DNA from: Frankiales bacterium
GTDB taxonomy: Bacteria; Actinomycetota; Actinomycetes; Mycobacteriales; SCTD01
Direction: 5' to 3'
Length of the DNA stretch: 41,536 nt
Assembly: GCA_025965935.1 (NCBI GenBank)
Contig: JAOPVZ010000072.1
Location: 1-41,536, forward strand
Below are positions 40,859 to 41,536 of this stretch, one piece after another. Every line of letters starts with the position of its first letter. The stretch's first letter is position 1. A program made the translations under genes and the position numbers. The notes beneath the pieces were generated by a model that saw only the letters and a program-made list of their open reading frames with translations, did no database searches and was not told the origin of the DNA.

Positions 40859-41536
40859 TCAGCCCAAGGCTCGCGGATGCGCTCCCGCGTAGACCTCGCG
40901 GAGCTGGTCGACCGTGACCAGCGTGTAGATCTGCGTCGTGGTGACCGAGGCGTGCCCGAGCAGCTCCTGCACGACGCGCACGTCCGCTCCCCCGTCGAGG
41001 AGGTGGGTGGCGAAGGAGTGCCGGAGAGTGTGCGGCGAGACCTTGGCGGTCAGACCGGCGCGCCCGGCTGCGGCGCGCAGGACGGCCCACGCACTCTGGC
41101 GGGACAGCGGCCCGCCACGGGCGTTGAGGAACAGCGCCGGACCGCCTCGACCGGTCGCTGCGAGCGCGGGCCGCCCACGGACGAGGTAGGCGTCGACGGC
41201 ACGCAGCGCGTAGGACCCGACCGGCACGATGCGCTGCTTTCCTCCTTTGCCGGCCAGCCGCACGAGGCCGTCTCCGCGACCGAGGTCGTCCACGGCGAGG
41301 CCCACGACCTCGGAGATCCGGGCGCCGGTCCCGTAGAGCAGCTCCAGCAGAGCGACGTCCCGCGACGACAGGGGCGTGTCGCCGGTGCTCGCTGCGCCCA
41401 GCAGGGCGGACACCTGCGCGACGGAGATCGCCTTGGGCAGGCGTCGTGGCGGCTGCGGCGGCTTCACGTCCGTGGCGGGGTCCACGGCGGTCAGCCCTTC
41501 CCGAACGGCGAACCGGTGGAAGCCACGCACAGCGAC
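40859..41536 (-). CDS. xerD: Tyrosine recombinase XerD, C-terminal part (window edge)
   Basis: Site-specific recombinase resolving chromosome dimers. The visible 225 residues hold the end of the core-binding domain ([24 protein letters not shown]) and the whole catalytic domain: Arg in [15 protein letters not shown], Lys in [35 protein letters not shown] with Hxx[17 protein letters not shown] with His and the nucleophile Tyr. The N-terminus lies beyond base 41536. The GTG taken as start by the track at 41530 is internal. It is upstream of parA, as in other actinobacteria. Confidence 0.94.
   Translation of the reverse strand, partial: VAVRGFHRFAVREGLTAVDPATDVKPPQPPRRLPKAISVAQVSALLGAASTGDTPLSSRDVALLELLYGTGARISEVVGLAVDDLGRGDGLVRLAGKGGKQRIVPVGSYALRAVDAYLVRGRPALAATGRGGPALFLNARGGPLSRQSAWAVLRAAAGRAGLTAKVSPHTLRHSFATHLLDGGADVRVVQELLGHASVTTTQIYTLVTVDQLREVYAGAHPRALG

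Overview
The window is about 41.5 kb of high-GC chromosome from an actinobacterium (Actinomycetota). The evidence is the very high GC with GTG starts, the actinobacterial RNA polymerase-binding protein RbpA, a GarA/OdhI-type FHA protein, an Lnt-Ppm1 pair, the DUF881-Sbp-DUF881 cluster, a class E-type LAxTG sorting signal, and gene orders known from Mycobacterium and Streptomyces. Genus cannot be fixed from the sequence. Almost everything is chromosomal housekeeping. I see no prophage, insertion sequence, CRISPR array or obvious defence island.

Layout. (1) 1-3.5 kb: lysine catabolism (lysine 6-aminotransferase plus an aldehyde dehydrogenase cut by the window edge), with a divergent YtcJ-type amidohydrolase. 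(2) 4-7.1 kb: lnt, ppm1 and fxsA (lipoprotein N-acylation, polyprenyl-phosphomannose synthesis), convergent with rbpA, which has an exact SigR-type promoter. (3) 7.3-17.8 kb: a more accessory stretch. It holds a double NlpC/P60 protein whose second domain has lost its Cys, a sortase-anchored BNR-repeat protein, two DinB-like proteins, an ArsR/SRPBCC operon divergent from a truncated MFS transporter, a DUF427 protein, a substrate-binding/VWA protein with a membrane coiled-coil partner, a HAD protein, PabB and a DUF5999 protein. (4) 17.9-29.6 kb: the glycine-cleavage/GarA neighbourhood on the minus strand (pgsA, mannose-1-P guanylyltransferase-like, DUF881, sbp, DUF881, gcvH, garA, ftsR, bfn, merR, gcvP). 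The order closely matches M. tuberculosis Rv1822-Rv1832, and gcvP is headed by a tandem glycine riboswitch. (5) 29.6-30.1 kb: a free-standing PD-(D/E)XK nuclease-like gene just downstream of tRNA-Pro. (6) 30.2-41.5 kb: der, plsC, cmk, tyrA, aroH, rluB, scpB, scpA, a site-2-protease-like gene, a ribbon-helix-helix-like gene, parA and xerD, all on the minus strand. This is the conserved actinobacterial segregation/ribosome-assembly/aromatic-amino-acid cluster.

How the genes work together. GcvP and GcvH belong to the glycine cleavage system, and the riboswitch links gcvP expression to glycine. GarA/OdhI lies beside gcvH and is a phospho-switch of 2-oxoglutarate metabolism. ScpA, ScpB, ParA and XerD all act in chromosome segregation or resolution. 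Cmk, PlsC and Der form a translationally coupled operon, as do AroH and TyrA.

The most interesting non-routine signals are: the glycine riboswitch with a duplicated 15-bp segment and a possible Shine-Dalgarno-masking pairing; two perfect DnaA boxes exactly 42 bp apart upstream of parA; the MFS remnant opposite an ArsR operon; a 0.9-kb non-coding stretch upstream of aroH with lower GC, inverted repeats and a 34-bp repeat cluster; an imperfect inverted-repeat pair flanking aroH-tyrA; enzymes with degraded catalytic motifs (NlpC domain 2, the site-2 protease, the phosphomannomutase half of the guanylyltransferase); and a GarA with an N-terminal zinc ribbon. None of these amounts to a demonstrably new system.
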